Of a stretch of 64,000 bases of DNA, positions 17,334 to 27,180 are shown piece by piece. This DNA comes from QNYZ01 sp964577615. Its GTDB lineage: Bacteria > Desulfobacterota > Desulfobacteria > Desulfobacterales > QNYZ01. Where the stretch lies: the NCBI GenBank assembly GCA_964577615.1, contig CAZNZW010000002.1:43445-107444 (forward strand), given 5' to 3'. The notes beneath the pieces are model-generated. The model did no database searches. It was not told the DNA's origin and saw nothing but the letters and a program-made list of their open reading frames with translations. Position 1 is the stretch's first letter, and each line of letters begins with the position of its first letter. The position numbers and the translations under genes were made by a program.

Positions 17334-19274
17334 TCAAGGGAATGAATCTTTTTGCCGGCCGGGCTTGCCGGCATTGAAAACCTTCAGGGCTACCATCAGC
17401 ACGGAGATGGCGGCTGGCGTGATGCCTTCAATCCGGGAGGCCTGGCCCAGGGAAGCGGGACGGACCCTGCCCAGTTTCTGTTTTAATTCATTGGACAGGC
17501 CTGGAATATTTCCGAAGTCAAATTGGGGGGGTAATTTGATCCGTTCCAGGTCTTTATAGCGTGCAATTTCCCTGCGCTGACGTTGGATATAGCCTTCATA
17601 TTTGATTTCAATCTGTACCTGATCGGTCACCTGGGCGGGCAGCGGCCGGGCGGCCGGGGCCAGGGCGTCGACCGCCTGGTAATCCAACTGGGCCCGTTTG
17701 AGGAGCTGGCTCAAATGGACGCCGCTTTTCAGGGCGCTGCTGCCCCGGGCGTCAAGGTAGGCATTAACCGCCGGCGTCGGTTTGATAACGGTATGCCGGA
17801 CCCGGTCCATCTCGGCGGCGATCATTTTTTCGCGCGCGCGTACATCTTTGACCTTATCGGCGTCAATCAACCCCAGTTCATGACCGATTTCCGCCAGTCG
17901 CCGATCGGCATTGTCTTCCCGCAGAATCAGTCGATATTCGGCTCTGGAGGTGAACATCCGGTAGGGTTCCCGGGTGCCCCGGGTGACCAGATCGTCGATC
18001 ATGACGCCCATATAGGCCTGGGACCGGTCGAGAATAAACGGCGGACGCCCCTGCAGGCGGCAGGCGGCATTAATGCCGGCCCACAGCCCCTGGGCCGCCG
18101 CTTCTTCATACCCCGAGGTACCGTTGATCTGACCGGCCATGTACAGGCCGTCGATGGCCTTGGTTTCCAGGGTGGCTTTCAACTGCAGGGGATTGACAAA
18201 ATCGTATTCAATGGCGTAGGCCGGGCGCATGATTTCGGCCGATTCCAGACCGGCCACCGCCCGGATCAGGGCGATCTGGATTTCCATGGGCAGGCTGTTG
18301 CCCAGACCGCTGGCATAGATCTCATCGGTTTGAAGCCCCTCGGGTTCCAGGATGACCTGATGCCGGTCCCGATCGGGAAATTTAACGATTTTGTCTTCAA
18401 AAGACGGACAGTAGCGGGCTGAAACCCCTTTGATTTTTCCGCTGTAGAGGGCGGATCGCTTCAGGTTTTTTTCAACAAGCCGGTGAACTGTTGAATTGGT
18501 ATATCCAATATAACTGGGCAGCTGGGGCAGGGTGATTTTGTCGGTAAAGATCGAAAACGGGCGGGGATCAGGATCGGCGGGCTGGGCCGTGAAGGCGGAA
18601 AAATCGATGCTCGTTTTTTTCAGCCGGGGAGGGGTACCGGTTTTCATGCGGCCCAGCTCAAAACCGAGTTGTCGCATCTGGGCGGGCAGGCCGTAGGATG
18701 CAAATTCACCGGCGCGCCCGGCTTTGTATGAATGAAAACCGATATGGACCCGTCCGCTTAAAAACGTGCCCGTGGCCAGAATTACCGCCGGAGCCAGGTA
18801 ACCAAACCCGGTCCGGTCGATGACCCCGGTGACGCGCCCCCGGCCGGCACCAGATGTTGAAGCAGACGGAGATTCTTCGACAACCAGTTCTTCAACGAGG
18901 CACTGTTTCAAATCCAGACCGGGCTGTTTTTCAATAACAGCCTTCATGACCGCGTGGTAGCGGCCTTTATCGTTCTGGGTGCGGGAAGAGTGGACGGCGG
19001 GGCCTTTCTTGGTGTTAAGGACCCGATACTGAATGGCGCTCTGGTCGGTCACGCGGGCCATCTGGCCGCCGAGGGCGTCGATTTCCCGGACAAGCTGGCC
19101 CTTGGCCATGCCGCCGATGGACGGGCTGCATGGCATGGCGGCCACCTTGTCCAGGTCGATGGCCAGAAGCAGAGTACGATGGCCCATCCGGGCAGCGGCC
19201 AGAGCGGCTTCGCATCCCGCGTGACCGGCACCGATCACGATAATATCGTACCTGTTTGAATAATATGCTGTCAT
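17334..19274 (-). CDS. mnmG: tRNA uridine-5-carboxymethylaminomethyl modification enzyme MnmG (GidA)
   Basis: 646-residue FAD protein that works with MnmE to build the cmnm5 group on wobble U34 of certain tRNAs. The N terminus YDIIVIGAGHAGCEAALAAARMG is the FAD-binding fold; PSIGGMAKGQLVREIDALGG is the family signature; ATGTFLSGRVHIG and the second signature around AGQINGTSGYEEAAAQG are present. The C-terminal helical domain (IPGLSNELKQKL, EGITPAAISVL) is intact. Length is slightly above the typical 620-635. It is divergent from the radical SAM gene, with 130 bp between starts. Confidence 0.96.
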   Translation of the reverse strand: MTAYYSNRYDIIVIGAGHAGCEAALAAARMGHRTLLLAIDLDKVAAMPCSPSIGGMAKGQLVREIDALGGQMARVTDQSAIQYRVLNTKKGPAVHSSRTQNDKGRYHAVMKAVIEKQPGLDLKQCLVEELVVEESPSASTSGAGRGRVTGVIDRTGFGYLAPAVILATGTFLSGRVHIGFHSYKAGRAGEFASYGLPAQMRQLGFELGRMKTGTPPRLKKTSIDFSAFTAQPADPDPRPFSIFTDKITLPQLPSYIGYTNSTVHRLVEKNLKRSALYSGKIKGVSARYCPSFEDKIVKFPDRDRHQVILEPEGLQTDEIYASGLGNSLPMEIQIALIRAVAGLESAEIMRPAYAIEYDFVNPLQLKATLETKAIDGLYMAGQINGTSGYEEAAAQGLWAGINAACRLQGRPPFILDRSQAYMGVMIDDLVTRGTREPYRMFTSRAEYRLILREDNADRRLAEIGHELGLIDADKVKDVRAREKMIAAEMDRVRHTVIKPTPAVNAYLDARGSSALKSGVHLSQLLKRAQLDYQAVDALAPAARPLPAQVTDQVQIEIKYEGYIQRQRREIARYKDLERIKLPPQFDFGNIPGLSNELKQKLGRVRPASLGQASRIEGITPAAISVLMVALKVFNAGKPGRQKDSFP

Positions 19275-19403
19275 GGGGTACCATTCACATTTAATTTAAC
19301 GGGCGGCCGCCCGGCCATCCGGCTGAAATCCGGCAGGCTTGACCGGAAACCCTTATGTCTGCGGCATAGTATTACCCCGCCAGAGCGAGGTCAAGGATGA
19401 CTG

Positions 19404-20330
19404 ATGGACACTGATAAAATCCGCTATTATGACCTGAATGCCTATTTGCGTGCGCACTTCGGCTGCCGGGTACAGAAAATCACCGTTGATGCGGGGCTGA
19501 CCTGCCCCAACCGGGACGGCACGGTCGCCACCGGCGGGTGCATCTATTGCAATTCGAAGGGGGCGGGTACTGGCGCGCATGCCCGGGGAATGTCGATCAC
19601 CGAACAGATTCTTTCCGGTAAAGCCTTTGTCGGGCGCCGTTACCGGGCCAATAAATTTATTGCCTATTTTCAGTCTTTTTCCAATACCTATGCATCGACA
19701 GAGACCCTGACGCGGCTGTACGATGAGGCCCTGTCCGTCGAAGGCGTGGTGGGGCTGTCCATCGGTACGCGGCCCGATTGTGTGTCCGATCCGGTTTTGT
19801 CACTTCTGGAATCCTATGCCCGGCGATGTCTGGTCTGGGTGGAATACGGCCTGCAGAGCGCCCATGACGATACGTTGCGCCGCATCAACCGGGGCCATGA
19901 CTGTCGGTGTTTCGAAGATGCCGTCGCCCGGACAAAGGGGCGGGGAATCAAAATCTGCGCCCACCTGATCCTGGGACTGCCCGGTGAAAATCGGGAGCAG
20001 ATGCTGCAGACCGCCCGGGCTGTCGCGGCCATGGGCATCGACGGCGTCAAACTGCATTTATTGTACGTTGTACGGGGGACGCCCCTTGAACGAATGTATC
20101 ATCAGGGCGGGTACACCTGCCTGGAACGGGACGAATATGTGTCTCTGGTGTGCGACGTGATCGAGCGCCTGCCCCCCCATGTTGTCATCCAGCGCCTCAC
20201 CGGGGACCCGCATCCCGAAGAGCTCGTGGCGCCGCACTGGCCCCTGGACAAGAACCGGACCCTCAACCTGATTCGGGAAGTTTTAGTGCGCCGGGATTCC
20301 CGGCAGGGAAAAAAGTATGAGCCGGTGTAG
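19404..20330 (+). CDS. Radical SAM protein, TIGR01212/YhcC family
   Basis: 308-residue cytosolic radical SAM protein. The cluster motif is spread in the manner of the Elp3/YhcC-type subfamily: CPNRDGTVATGGCIYC (Cys-x11-Cys-x2-Cys). Other landmarks are NKFIAYFQSFSNTYAS, GLSIGTRPDC, WVEYGLQSAHDDTLRRINRGHD and HLILGLPGE. YhcC-type proteins are conserved but of unsettled biochemical role. GAGG-type ribosome site upstream. Followed by the receiver/PPDK_N gene after 130 bp. Confidence 0.88.
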   Translation: MDTDKIRYYDLNAYLRAHFGCRVQKITVDAGLTCPNRDGTVATGGCIYCNSKGAGTGAHARGMSITEQILSGKAFVGRRYRANKFIAYFQSFSNTYASTETLTRLYDEALSVEGVVGLSIGTRPDCVSDPVLSLLESYARRCLVWVEYGLQSAHDDTLRRINRGHDCRCFEDAVARTKGRGIKICAHLILGLPGENREQMLQTARAVAAMGIDGVKLHLLYVVRGTPLERMYHQGGYTCLERDEYVSLVCDVIERLPPHVVIQRLTGDPHPEELVAPHWPLDKNRTLNLIREVLVRRDSRQGKKYEPV

Positions 20331-20459
20331 CCGGGTTTTTCAGAAGCGGCATTGACATGCCGGGCATCCTGAATGGAATATTGGGTTGAATTTGAAAGCG
20401 ATTTTTTCTATACTCATCCGCTTAACCACTATTTATGCATAGATAAACTACGAGGTCCC

Positions 20460-23453
20460 ATGACACTTCCAGATGGTAAAGCCGCCGATAATTTTGACCT
20501 CTCATTCAAGGTTTTTCATGAGTTGATGGCCAAAAAAGTCAGCAATATTCTACTGCTCTCCAGTCCGTACGATGCGTTTATTTTAGAAGAAGAAGGGCGC
20601 CTGGCCGAGCGGATTATCAAAGAATACCGTGGCCTGAATCTTTCCCGTCCCCCCCGGCTGACCTGGGTGTCTTCGGCCCGTGAAGCCTTTTCCCGGCTGG
20701 AGAAAAAGAATTTTGACTTTGTCATTACCACGCCCCGGGTGGATGGCATGGAACCCCATACCTTTGCCCGCAGGGCCAGGAAGAAGTACCCGGAACTGCC
20801 CATCTTTCTTTTAAGCCACAATCATGCTGACATGATGATGGACCTTGAGGACGATACGCTCGACCTCTACGAACGCATCCTGTTCTGGAACGGTAACGCG
20901 GATCTGCTGCTGGCCCAGGTCAAAAACGTTGAAGACCGCTGGAACATCGCCCGGGATACCGAACTGGCCAGGGTCCGGGTGATTATCATGGTGGAAGACT
21001 CGCCTTACTATTATTCGTCCGTTCTGCCGCTTTTATATAAAGAGATTGTCCTGCAGACCCAGGCGGTGATGGAAGACGCCCTCAACGAAGAGCACCGCCT
21101 GCTGCGGATGCGGGCCCGCCCGAAAATTTTAACCGCCGTCTCCTTTGAGGAAGCGGAAAACTTATATCGACAGTACAAGCCGTATCTGCTCGGTGTTTTG
21201 TCCGATGCGCGGTTTCCCAAGAACGGGGAAATCTGTCCCCGGGCCGGCATCGAGCTGTTGTCGATGATCAAAAAAGACTCGCCGGATGTGCAGCTGTTGA
21301 TGTTCTCTTCGGAAGAAGAAAACCGGGAAAGAGCCGAAGCCATCCCGGCCATGTTTGTCAACAAGAGCAGTCCGGCCCTGCATACGCATATCCGGTCATT
21401 TTTTGTCAAATATCTCGGTTTCGGCGAGTTTATCTTCCGCATGCCGGATGGCCGGGAAATTGCCCGGGCATCCAACCTGAGGGAAATGGAGAAGGCGCTG
21501 CCGTCCATTCCCGATGAATCCATGCTCTACCATGCCGAGCATAATCATTATTCCACCTGGCTGATGGCCCGGGCGGAAATCATGCTGGCCACCAAGCTGC
21601 GGCCTTATAAAATCGCCGATTTTTCCAGTATTTCCGATATCCGTAATTTTCTGGTGTCCTGCTTTCACGAACGGCGCAAAGGGCGTCAGCGCGGAATCAT
21701 CACCGATTTTGATTCGGCGGATTACGATCCGGATATTGACTTTGTCAAAATCGGGCGGGGATCATTGGGCGGCAAGGCCCGGGGACTGGCGTTTCTGTCT
21801 CAGATTTTAAAGGAATCCGAGGTGCTGCAGGAAAAATTTCCAGGCGTCAATATCATGGTTCCGGAAACCATGGTCGTATCTACGGAAGGTTTTGACGCCT
21901 TCATGACCGAAAACCGTCTCGACGGGTTTACTTCGTCCGATCCCAGCGATGAAGAAGTCTGCCATATTTTTTTAAATGGCCGGTTCCCCGACTGGCTCTA
22001 CCGTGATCTGCAGAAATATCTTGAATTCAATACCTTTCCCTTGGCCGTTCGGTCGTCGAGCCTGCTCGAAGATGCCTATTTTCATCCCTTTGCCGGTATC
22101 TACCGCACCTATATGCTGCCCAACAATGATCCATCGCTGGAGCGGCGCATCGAGCAGATGGTGAAGGCGATTACCTGTGTGTATGCATCGACATTTTTAA
22201 AAGACTCCCGCTCATTTGCCCGCAACACGCTCCACCGCACCGAGGAAGAAAAGATGGCCATCGTTATTCAGCGGCTCATGGGCGAAGCCCGCGACGGGTA
22301 TTTCTACCCGACCCTGTCCGGCGTGGTCAAATCGTTTAACTTCTATCCGGTGGCGCCGATGGCATCCGACGACGGTATCGCTCATGTTGCCATGGGGCTG
22401 GGCAAAACCGTGGTGGACGGTATGGATGTCTTGCGTTTCTGCCCGAAATACCCCGAGCTGCTGCCCCAGTTTTCCACGGTGGATGATATCCTTAAAAACG
22501 CCCAGCGATATGCCTATGCGCTCAACATGAACCAGTTGCCCGAAGATTTTGTCCATACGGATGATGCCACCCTGGTGCGGATGGATATTGATGATATTTC
22601 CGATCATCCCGCGGTGCGGTACCTGAGCAGCACCTACCTGCCCCAGGACAACCGCATCCGGGACGGCTGGCAGCCGGACGGCTATCCAGTCATGACGTTC
22701 GCCCGGATTTTGAAACATAACGATTTTCCGCTGCCGGACATTTTGACCGAAGTACTGAAGATAGGCCGCAAGGGGCTGGGCGAGCATGTTGAAATCGAGT
22801 TTTGCGCCCATATCTATCCGGAAAAGGACCGGAAACCGGACTTCAGCCTGATTCAGATCCGGCCCATGGCCGTGCGGTGGAAAAAAGACGGCATCCACAT
22901 CGGTAAAAAGGAAATCGACCGGGCGGTGATCCATTCGGGTCAGGCGCTGGGGCTGAGCCGGAAAGACCGGATCACCGATATTGTCTACGTGAAGCCCGAT
23001 GATTTTGACCCGAACAAAACAGTGGAGATGGCCAGTGAGATAGGTGCCTTTAATGCCAAGCTGGAACAGGCCGGGCGAAAGTATCTGCTCATTGGCCCGG
23101 GCCGCTGGGGATCGGCGGACCGGTGGCTGGGGATTCCGGTAACATGGCGGCATATTGCCGGTGTGGATACCATCATCGAGACCTCTGTCAAGAACCTGCA
23201 CGCCGACCCGTCCCAGGGGTCGCATTTTTTCCACAATATCACTTCCCTGGGGATCGGATATATCACTGTCCGGCCGGAAGCAGGGGATCAGATCGACTGG
23301 CAGTGGCTTGACCGCCTGCCTGTGGTCGAAGAGAAAGCCCATGCCCGCCACGTTTCACTCGACCGTCCCATGTGCCTGATGATCGACGGTCATAATGCCC
23401 GGGCGGTGCTGATGCCGGAAGACGAAAACACCGAAATGGAAAACGATGCCTAA
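20460..23453 (+). CDS. Tandem receiver-like domains fused to a PEP/pyruvate-binding (PPDK_N) ATP-grasp module
   Basis: 997 residues from the ATG at 20460 (GAGG upstream); the frame opens at 20373 but has no ribosome site there. Residues about 25-150 look like a degenerate receiver: in DFVITTPRVDGM the phosphoacceptor is Thr. Residues about 172-305 form a second, complete-looking receiver: VEDSP acidic pair, Asp249 in VLSDARFP, Ser in MFSS, Lys302 in FVNKSS. The PPDK_N part begins near residue 435 with GRGSLGGKARGLAFL and contains PLAVRSSSLLEDA and HFFHNITSLGIGY near the end. There is no PEP-utiliser His domain and no PEP-binding barrel, so it is not a complete PEP synthase. Its end overlaps the LicD start by 8 bp. 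Confidence 0.75.
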   Translation: MTLPDGKAADNFDLSFKVFHELMAKKVSNILLLSSPYDAFILEEEGRLAERIIKEYRGLNLSRPPRLTWVSSAREAFSRLEKKNFDFVITTPRVDGMEPHTFARRARKKYPELPIFLLSHNHADMMMDLEDDTLDLYERILFWNGNADLLLAQVKNVEDRWNIARDTELARVRVIIMVEDSPYYYSSVLPLLYKEIVLQTQAVMEDALNEEHRLLRMRARPKILTAVSFEEAENLYRQYKPYLLGVLSDARFPKNGEICPRAGIELLSMIKKDSPDVQLLMFSSEEENRERAEAIPAMFVNKSSPALHTHIRSFFVKYLGFGEFIFRMPDGREIARASNLREMEKALPSIPDESMLYHAEHNHYSTWLMARAEIMLATKLRPYKIADFSSISDIRNFLVSCFHERRKGRQRGIITDFDSADYDPDIDFVKIGRGSLGGKARGLAFLSQILKESEVLQEKFPGVNIMVPETMVVSTEGFDAFMTENRLDGFTSSDPSDEEVCHIFLNGRFPDWLYRDLQKYLEFNTFPLAVRSSSLLEDAYFHPFAGIYRTYMLPNNDPSLERRIEQMVKAITCVYASTFLKDSRSFARNTLHRTEEEKMAIVIQRLMGEARDGYFYPTLSGVVKSFNFYPVAPMASDDGIAHVAMGLGKTVVDGMDVLRFCPKYPELLPQFSTVDDILKNAQRYAYALNMNQLPEDFVHTDDATLVRMDIDDISDHPAVRYLSSTYLPQDNRIRDGWQPDGYPVMTFARILKHNDFPLPDILTEVLKIGRKGLGEHVEIEFCAHIYPEKDRKPDFSLIQIRPMAVRWKKDGIHIGKKEIDRAVIHSGQALGLSRKDRITDIVYVKPDDFDPNKTVEMASEIGAFNAKLEQAGRKYLLIGPGRWGSADRWLGIPVTWRHIAGVDTIIETSVKNLHADPSQGSHFFHNITSLGIGYITVRPEAGDQIDWQWLDRLPVVEEKAHARHVSLDRPMCLMIDGHNARAVLMPEDENTEMENDA

Positions 23454-24126
23454 GAACAACGATCTTTTTACCCGGCTGAAACAGAAGTACCGTCGTCCGC
23501 TGACGCTGACGGGCCGAAATTACCGCACGGCCCGCCGGATGCTGATTGACACCGCCGATATTCTCAATGCCGGGAAAATCAACTACTTCCTCGACGCCGG
23601 TGGTCTCCTGGGTCTTATCCGCGACGGCGACCTGATTCCCTGGGATGATGACCTTGATCTTTCCATCCCGGTGACGGAACTGCCCAGGTTGAGGAAGCTG
23701 TACGGCCGGTTCAGAAAACGGGGCTGGCGGATCAAGGAAGATTCCTTCATGCCTGCCGACGGCCCCTGCTGGCACAAAGGCGATTCCCGGTCGGTCAAGG
23801 TCCGTAACTCCTATTTTTTATGCTTTGGGCGGGGGCGGATTGTCATGGATGTGACCCTGACGTATCGGCACGACGGATATTTCTGGCGGGGAGCCATGGG
23901 GAAAATATGGCGGATCCCGGCCGTCTACTTTGATCGGCACGACACGATCGAATACGCCGGCCGGCAGATCCGTATCCCCGATCAGGTGGAATCCTACCTG
24001 ACATTTCTCTATGGCAACTGGCGGGTGCCCGATAAAAATCATGACCCGATCAAGAACGACGGGAGCCTGTATGGCGACCTGGATTTACCGGGCGGTAATT
24101 CATCCCATCATGCGGGAACCCGATGA
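23446..24126 (+). CDS. LicD-family phosphotransferase
   Basis: 226-residue nucleotidyltransferase-fold protein. In the family, LicD moves phosphocholine, or a related phospho-alcohol, from its CDP form to a surface glycan. The diagnostic segment FLDAGGLLGLIRDGDLIPWDDDLD holds the metal-binding Asp cluster, followed by VMDVTLTYRHDGYFW. It overlaps the preceding receiver/PPDK_N gene and its stop overlaps the next start (ATGA), so translation of the three is coupled. Together with a LicC-like cytidylyltransferase and two CDP-glycerol-type transferases nearby, this points to phospho-alcohol decoration of lipopolysaccharide; the exact group is unknown. Confidence 0.82.
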   Translation: MPKNNDLFTRLKQKYRRPLTLTGRNYRTARRMLIDTADILNAGKINYFLDAGGLLGLIRDGDLIPWDDDLDLSIPVTELPRLRKLYGRFRKRGWRIKEDSFMPADGPCWHKGDSRSVKVRNSYFLCFGRGRIVMDVTLTYRHDGYFWRGAMGKIWRIPAVYFDRHDTIEYAGRQIRIPDQVESYLTFLYGNWRVPDKNHDPIKNDGSLYGDLDLPGGNSSHHAGTR

Positions 24127-25199
24127 TTGTCTATTTTGACACCCTGCACCTCTACTACCTTACCCAGTATCTCCCCGTGTACCGGGAGCTGGCCCGCCGC
24201 CGGTTATCGGTGGTTTTTGTTTTTTATCGGAATCCGGCATCTGATGCAGCGGCCAGATATATTATTGACACCGAGGAACTGCCGGCCGTCTGGGTGGATA
24301 CGCCCGAAGACGCGGCGGCGCTGTACCGGCGGAAGGGCCCCGACTGGGTCGTTTTCGGCAACGGATTTGCGCCGCTGGCGAAACTGGGCTCCCCAACCCG
24401 GACCGCCCAGCTTTACCACGGGATCGGAATGAAGAACGATGTTTACCAGCCGGGGCTGATGAAAATGGATATCCGTTTTACCGAGGGACCGCACTATACG
24501 GATATCCTGGCCCGCCTTTTTCCCGGGCGTCCGATGTGCGAGGTCGGGTACGCGAAACTCGATCCGCTTTTCGGTCCGGCGGAAGACCGGCCGGCTGTTG
24601 ATCTTGCCGGGGCGGGGCTGTCGTCCTCCCGGCCGACGCTGCTCTATGCGCCGACTTTCTATCCCAGTTCCATCGAGATGATGCCCGACGACCTGCCGGC
24701 CCGTTTTGCCGGGTTCAACCTGATTGTCAAGCCGCACATGTTTACTTACAGTAAACCCCGCTACGAAAAACAGCGCCGGAAACTCGCCAGATGGGCCACG
24801 CATGCCAATTGCCTGCTGGTCGAAGCCGCCGCGTTCAACCTTCTGCCGTACATGAACACGGCGGACCTGATGATCAGTGATGCGTCTTCGGCGTTGTTTG
24901 AATTTGCCGCCTTGAACAAACCGGTGATCTGGTGCGATTTTTTAAAGCTTCGCTGGACATACCGGGGGCCTTTCCGGTATCGTTTCCGGCGACGCATGGA
25001 TCAGCGGATAGACCGCTATTCCGATATCGGCCGGCATGCGCCGGATTTTGAGACGCTCGGGGCATGCGTCAGGCATCAGCTGCGGCATCGCGGCCAGTTT
25101 GAAGCCAAACGCCGGGAATACACCGCCCGGCTGATCGGTGTGACGGACGGGCGCGTATCCGTGCGGATTGCCGATTATCTTGAAACCACGGCACAATAG
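24123..25199 (+). CDS. CDP-glycerol glycerophosphotransferase-family protein (first copy)
   Basis: 358-residue GT-B-like transferase of the TagB/TagF type. The donor-site motifs are recognisable: LYHGIGMKND with the first conserved His, IVKPHMFTYSKPRYEKQ with the second, and ADLMISDASSALFEFAAL with the Asp-Ser-Ser...Glu cluster. No membrane segment, as expected for a peripheral enzyme at the inner leaflet. In Gram-negatives such enzymes add polyol-phosphate or phospho-alcohol groups to surface glycans. It is translationally coupled to licD. A second, divergent copy lies at 26071-27132. Confidence 0.75.
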   Translation: MIVYFDTLHLYYLTQYLPVYRELARRRLSVVFVFYRNPASDAAARYIIDTEELPAVWVDTPEDAAALYRRKGPDWVVFGNGFAPLAKLGSPTRTAQLYHGIGMKNDVYQPGLMKMDIRFTEGPHYTDILARLFPGRPMCEVGYAKLDPLFGPAEDRPAVDLAGAGLSSSRPTLLYAPTFYPSSIEMMPDDLPARFAGFNLIVKPHMFTYSKPRYEKQRRKLARWATHANCLLVEAAAFNLLPYMNTADLMISDASSALFEFAALNKPVIWCDFLKLRWTYRGPFRYRFRRRMDQRIDRYSDIGRHAPDFETLGACVRHQLRHRGQFEAKRREYTARLIGVTDGRVSVRIADYLETTAQ

Positions 25200-25216
25200 C
25201 ACGCAAAGGGGATGAA

Positions 25217-26026
25217 ATGAATCAGACCACGCCCCATCCAGACGAGCGGCAGCGTCTGTCTGTCATTATTGTCGCCCAGGATGAAGCGGACCGCATCGGT
25301 CGCTGTCTGGCGTCGGTGAAGCCCATTGCCGACGAAATAATTGTTCTCGACAGCGGCAGCAGCGACGAAACAGTGGCAGTGGCCCGGCAGTTTACATCGC
25401 AGGTGCACGAAACCGACTGGCCGGGATACGGGCCGCAGAAACAGCGCGCGCTGGCCATGGCCACCGGCGACTGGGTCCTGTCCATCGATGCCGACGAGGC
25501 CTTGACCCCCGCGCTGCAGAAAGAAATCGGGAACCGGCTGCAGACACCGCCGCCGGAGATCGCCTATCGCCTGCCCTGGGCCGTTATTGTTTTCGGCAAA
25601 CGCCTCGATCATGGCCGCAGCGCCCGGGCGCCGCTGCGGCTTTTTCGCCGCGAGGGCGCCCGCTTCAGCGACGACATGGTCCACGAAAAAGTCATTCTGC
25701 CGCCGGGTAAGATCGGCCGGCTGACAGGACGCCTGAACCATTTTACGCATCGGGATTTTGGCCATTATCTGGGTAAAAATGCGAAGTATGCCTGGCTGGG
25801 CGCCCAGAAACGGTACCGGGCCGGAAAAAACGGCCAGGGCCTGACCGGTGCTGTTTTCCGGGCGCTCTGGGTGTTTATCCAGGTGTATATTATTCGCGGC
25901 GGTTTTTTAGACGGCCGGGTGGGGTTCCTGGTGGCCGTTATGTACAGTCAGGGGGCATTTAATAAATATGCCGGTCTCTGGACCCTGCGGCGCGGGGATC
26001 GGATGAAGAAACAGAATCGGCCATAA
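25217..26026 (+). CDS. Family 2 glycosyltransferase, WaaE/KdtX-like (LPS core)
   Basis: 269-residue GT-A enzyme. N-terminal LSVIIVAQDEADRIGRCLASV, then EIIVLDSGSSDETV and the metal-binding DxD in VLSIDADEAL. WPGYGPQKQRALAMATGDWV is characteristic of the WaaE/KdtX beta-glucosyltransferase group that extends the inner core at heptose I. The C-terminal third (FIQVYIIRGGFLDGRVGFLVAVMYSQ) is amphipathic and probably membrane-associated, as in that group. AAAGGGGATGA precedes ATG. Gene order supports LPS core assembly; the exact sugar is not known. Confidence 0.85.
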   Translation: MNQTTPHPDERQRLSVIIVAQDEADRIGRCLASVKPIADEIIVLDSGSSDETVAVARQFTSQVHETDWPGYGPQKQRALAMATGDWVLSIDADEALTPALQKEIGNRLQTPPPEIAYRLPWAVIVFGKRLDHGRSARAPLRLFRREGARFSDDMVHEKVILPPGKIGRLTGRLNHFTHRDFGHYLGKNAKYAWLGAQKRYRAGKNGQGLTGAVFRALWVFIQVYIIRGGFLDGRVGFLVAVMYSQGAFNKYAGLWTLRRGDRMKKQNRP

Positions 26027-26070
26027 CCCGGCTGCCGATCCGGCGGCCAACAGGACTCTCAAACCGGACC

Positions 26071-27132
26071 ATGCGATCGTATCTTCTCTTTGCGACCCAG
26101 TTATATGCTTTTGCGATTCTGCGACCGATTCAGGCGGCTATCCGGCAGCGGGGGGACCGGGCCGCCTGGTTTGTGTCTGATACCTTGAAATCGTATCTCC
26201 GGGCCGACGAAACGCTGCTGAAGACAATCGCCGCCGTTGAAAAATATCACCCTGCGGCCGTTTTTGTGGCCGGAAATGTGGTGCCCGATTTTTTTCCCGG
26301 GATCAAGGTGGAAGTCTTTCACGGGTTCCACGTCTGGAAACGGGACCCGGCGCGGGGGCATTTCCGGTTGCGGGGATTTTTTGACCTGTACTGCACCCAG
26401 GGGCCGGATACGACCCGGCATTTTGAGGAACTGGCGAAAAAACACGGTTACTTCCGGGTTGTCGAGACCGGCTGGCCCAAAATGGATCCCCTTTTCAGCC
26501 CGGAGATTTTTGGTCAGGATGTCGTTTCCACTCCAGCCGTCGACCGATCCGATCCCCGGCCGGTTATCCTCTTGGCGTCGACCTTTACCCCCCGGCTCAG
26601 CTGCGCCCGGCCCCTGCGGGAAACGGTGGCCGCCCTGGCCGCCACCGGAAAATGGCGCTGGATCGTGAATTTTCATCCCAAGATGGATCGGTCTGTGGTG
26701 GCCGATTATCAGTCGATCCAGACGGATGATCTCAGCTATGTCGAGACCGATGATATCGTTCCTCTGCTTCGTCAGGCGGATCTCATCGTCGCGGATACCT
26801 CCTCAATCGTCTCCGAATTCTGTCTGCAGCAGAAGCCGGCCGTCACGTTCCGAAACCGCCGGCCCGGCGCGCATCTGATCGATATTTCCGATCCGGATGC
26901 GCTGGCGCCGGCCATTGAAACGGCCCTGTCCCGGCCGCCGGCACTGATGACGGCCATCCGGGAGTACGCCCGGCGGATTCATCCCTGCCGGGACGGGCAG
27001 TCCAGTGTCCGGGTACTGGCGGCCGTGGATCAATGGATGGCGGCCGGGCGCCGGGGGCTGGCGCGTAAACCGCTCAACCTGGTGCGCCGCCTGAAAATCA
27101 GAAAAGAGATGGGATATTACCGCTGGAGATAG
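26071..27132 (+). CDS. CDP-glycerol glycerophosphotransferase-family protein (second copy)
   Basis: 353 residues, same fold class as the protein at 24123 but only distantly similar. Motifs: VFHGFHVWKRD in place of the first His region, IVNFHPKMDRS with the second His, and ADLIVADTSSIVSEFCLQQKPAV with the Asp-x-Ser-Ser...Glu donor cluster. No signal peptide or membrane helix. Two such transferases plus LicD in one locus suggest that more than one phospho-alcohol or polyol unit is attached to the glycan. Convergent with the LicC-like gene, with about 50 bp between the stops. Confidence 0.72.
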   Translation: MRSYLLFATQLYAFAILRPIQAAIRQRGDRAAWFVSDTLKSYLRADETLLKTIAAVEKYHPAAVFVAGNVVPDFFPGIKVEVFHGFHVWKRDPARGHFRLRGFFDLYCTQGPDTTRHFEELAKKHGYFRVVETGWPKMDPLFSPEIFGQDVVSTPAVDRSDPRPVILLASTFTPRLSCARPLRETVAALAATGKWRWIVNFHPKMDRSVVADYQSIQTDDLSYVETDDIVPLLRQADLIVADTSSIVSEFCLQQKPAVTFRNRRPGAHLIDISDPDALAPAIETALSRPPALMTAIREYARRIHPCRDGQSSVRVLAAVDQWMAAGRRGLARKPLNLVRRLKIRKEMGYYRWR

Positions 27133-27180
27133 GCGGACCGGTGTGGTTTCGCGCCGGTTGCTTTCAGCCGGGTTCTGTTT

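Noticed and set aside
17583..18422. 279-residue plus-strand frame opposite mnmG
   Set aside because: mnmG is complete and conserved on the other strand; this frame has no family resemblance.
22212..23351. 379-residue minus-strand frame opposite the receiver/PPDK_N gene
   Set aside because: Shadow of a clear coding sequence; composition lacks hydrophobic-core patterns.
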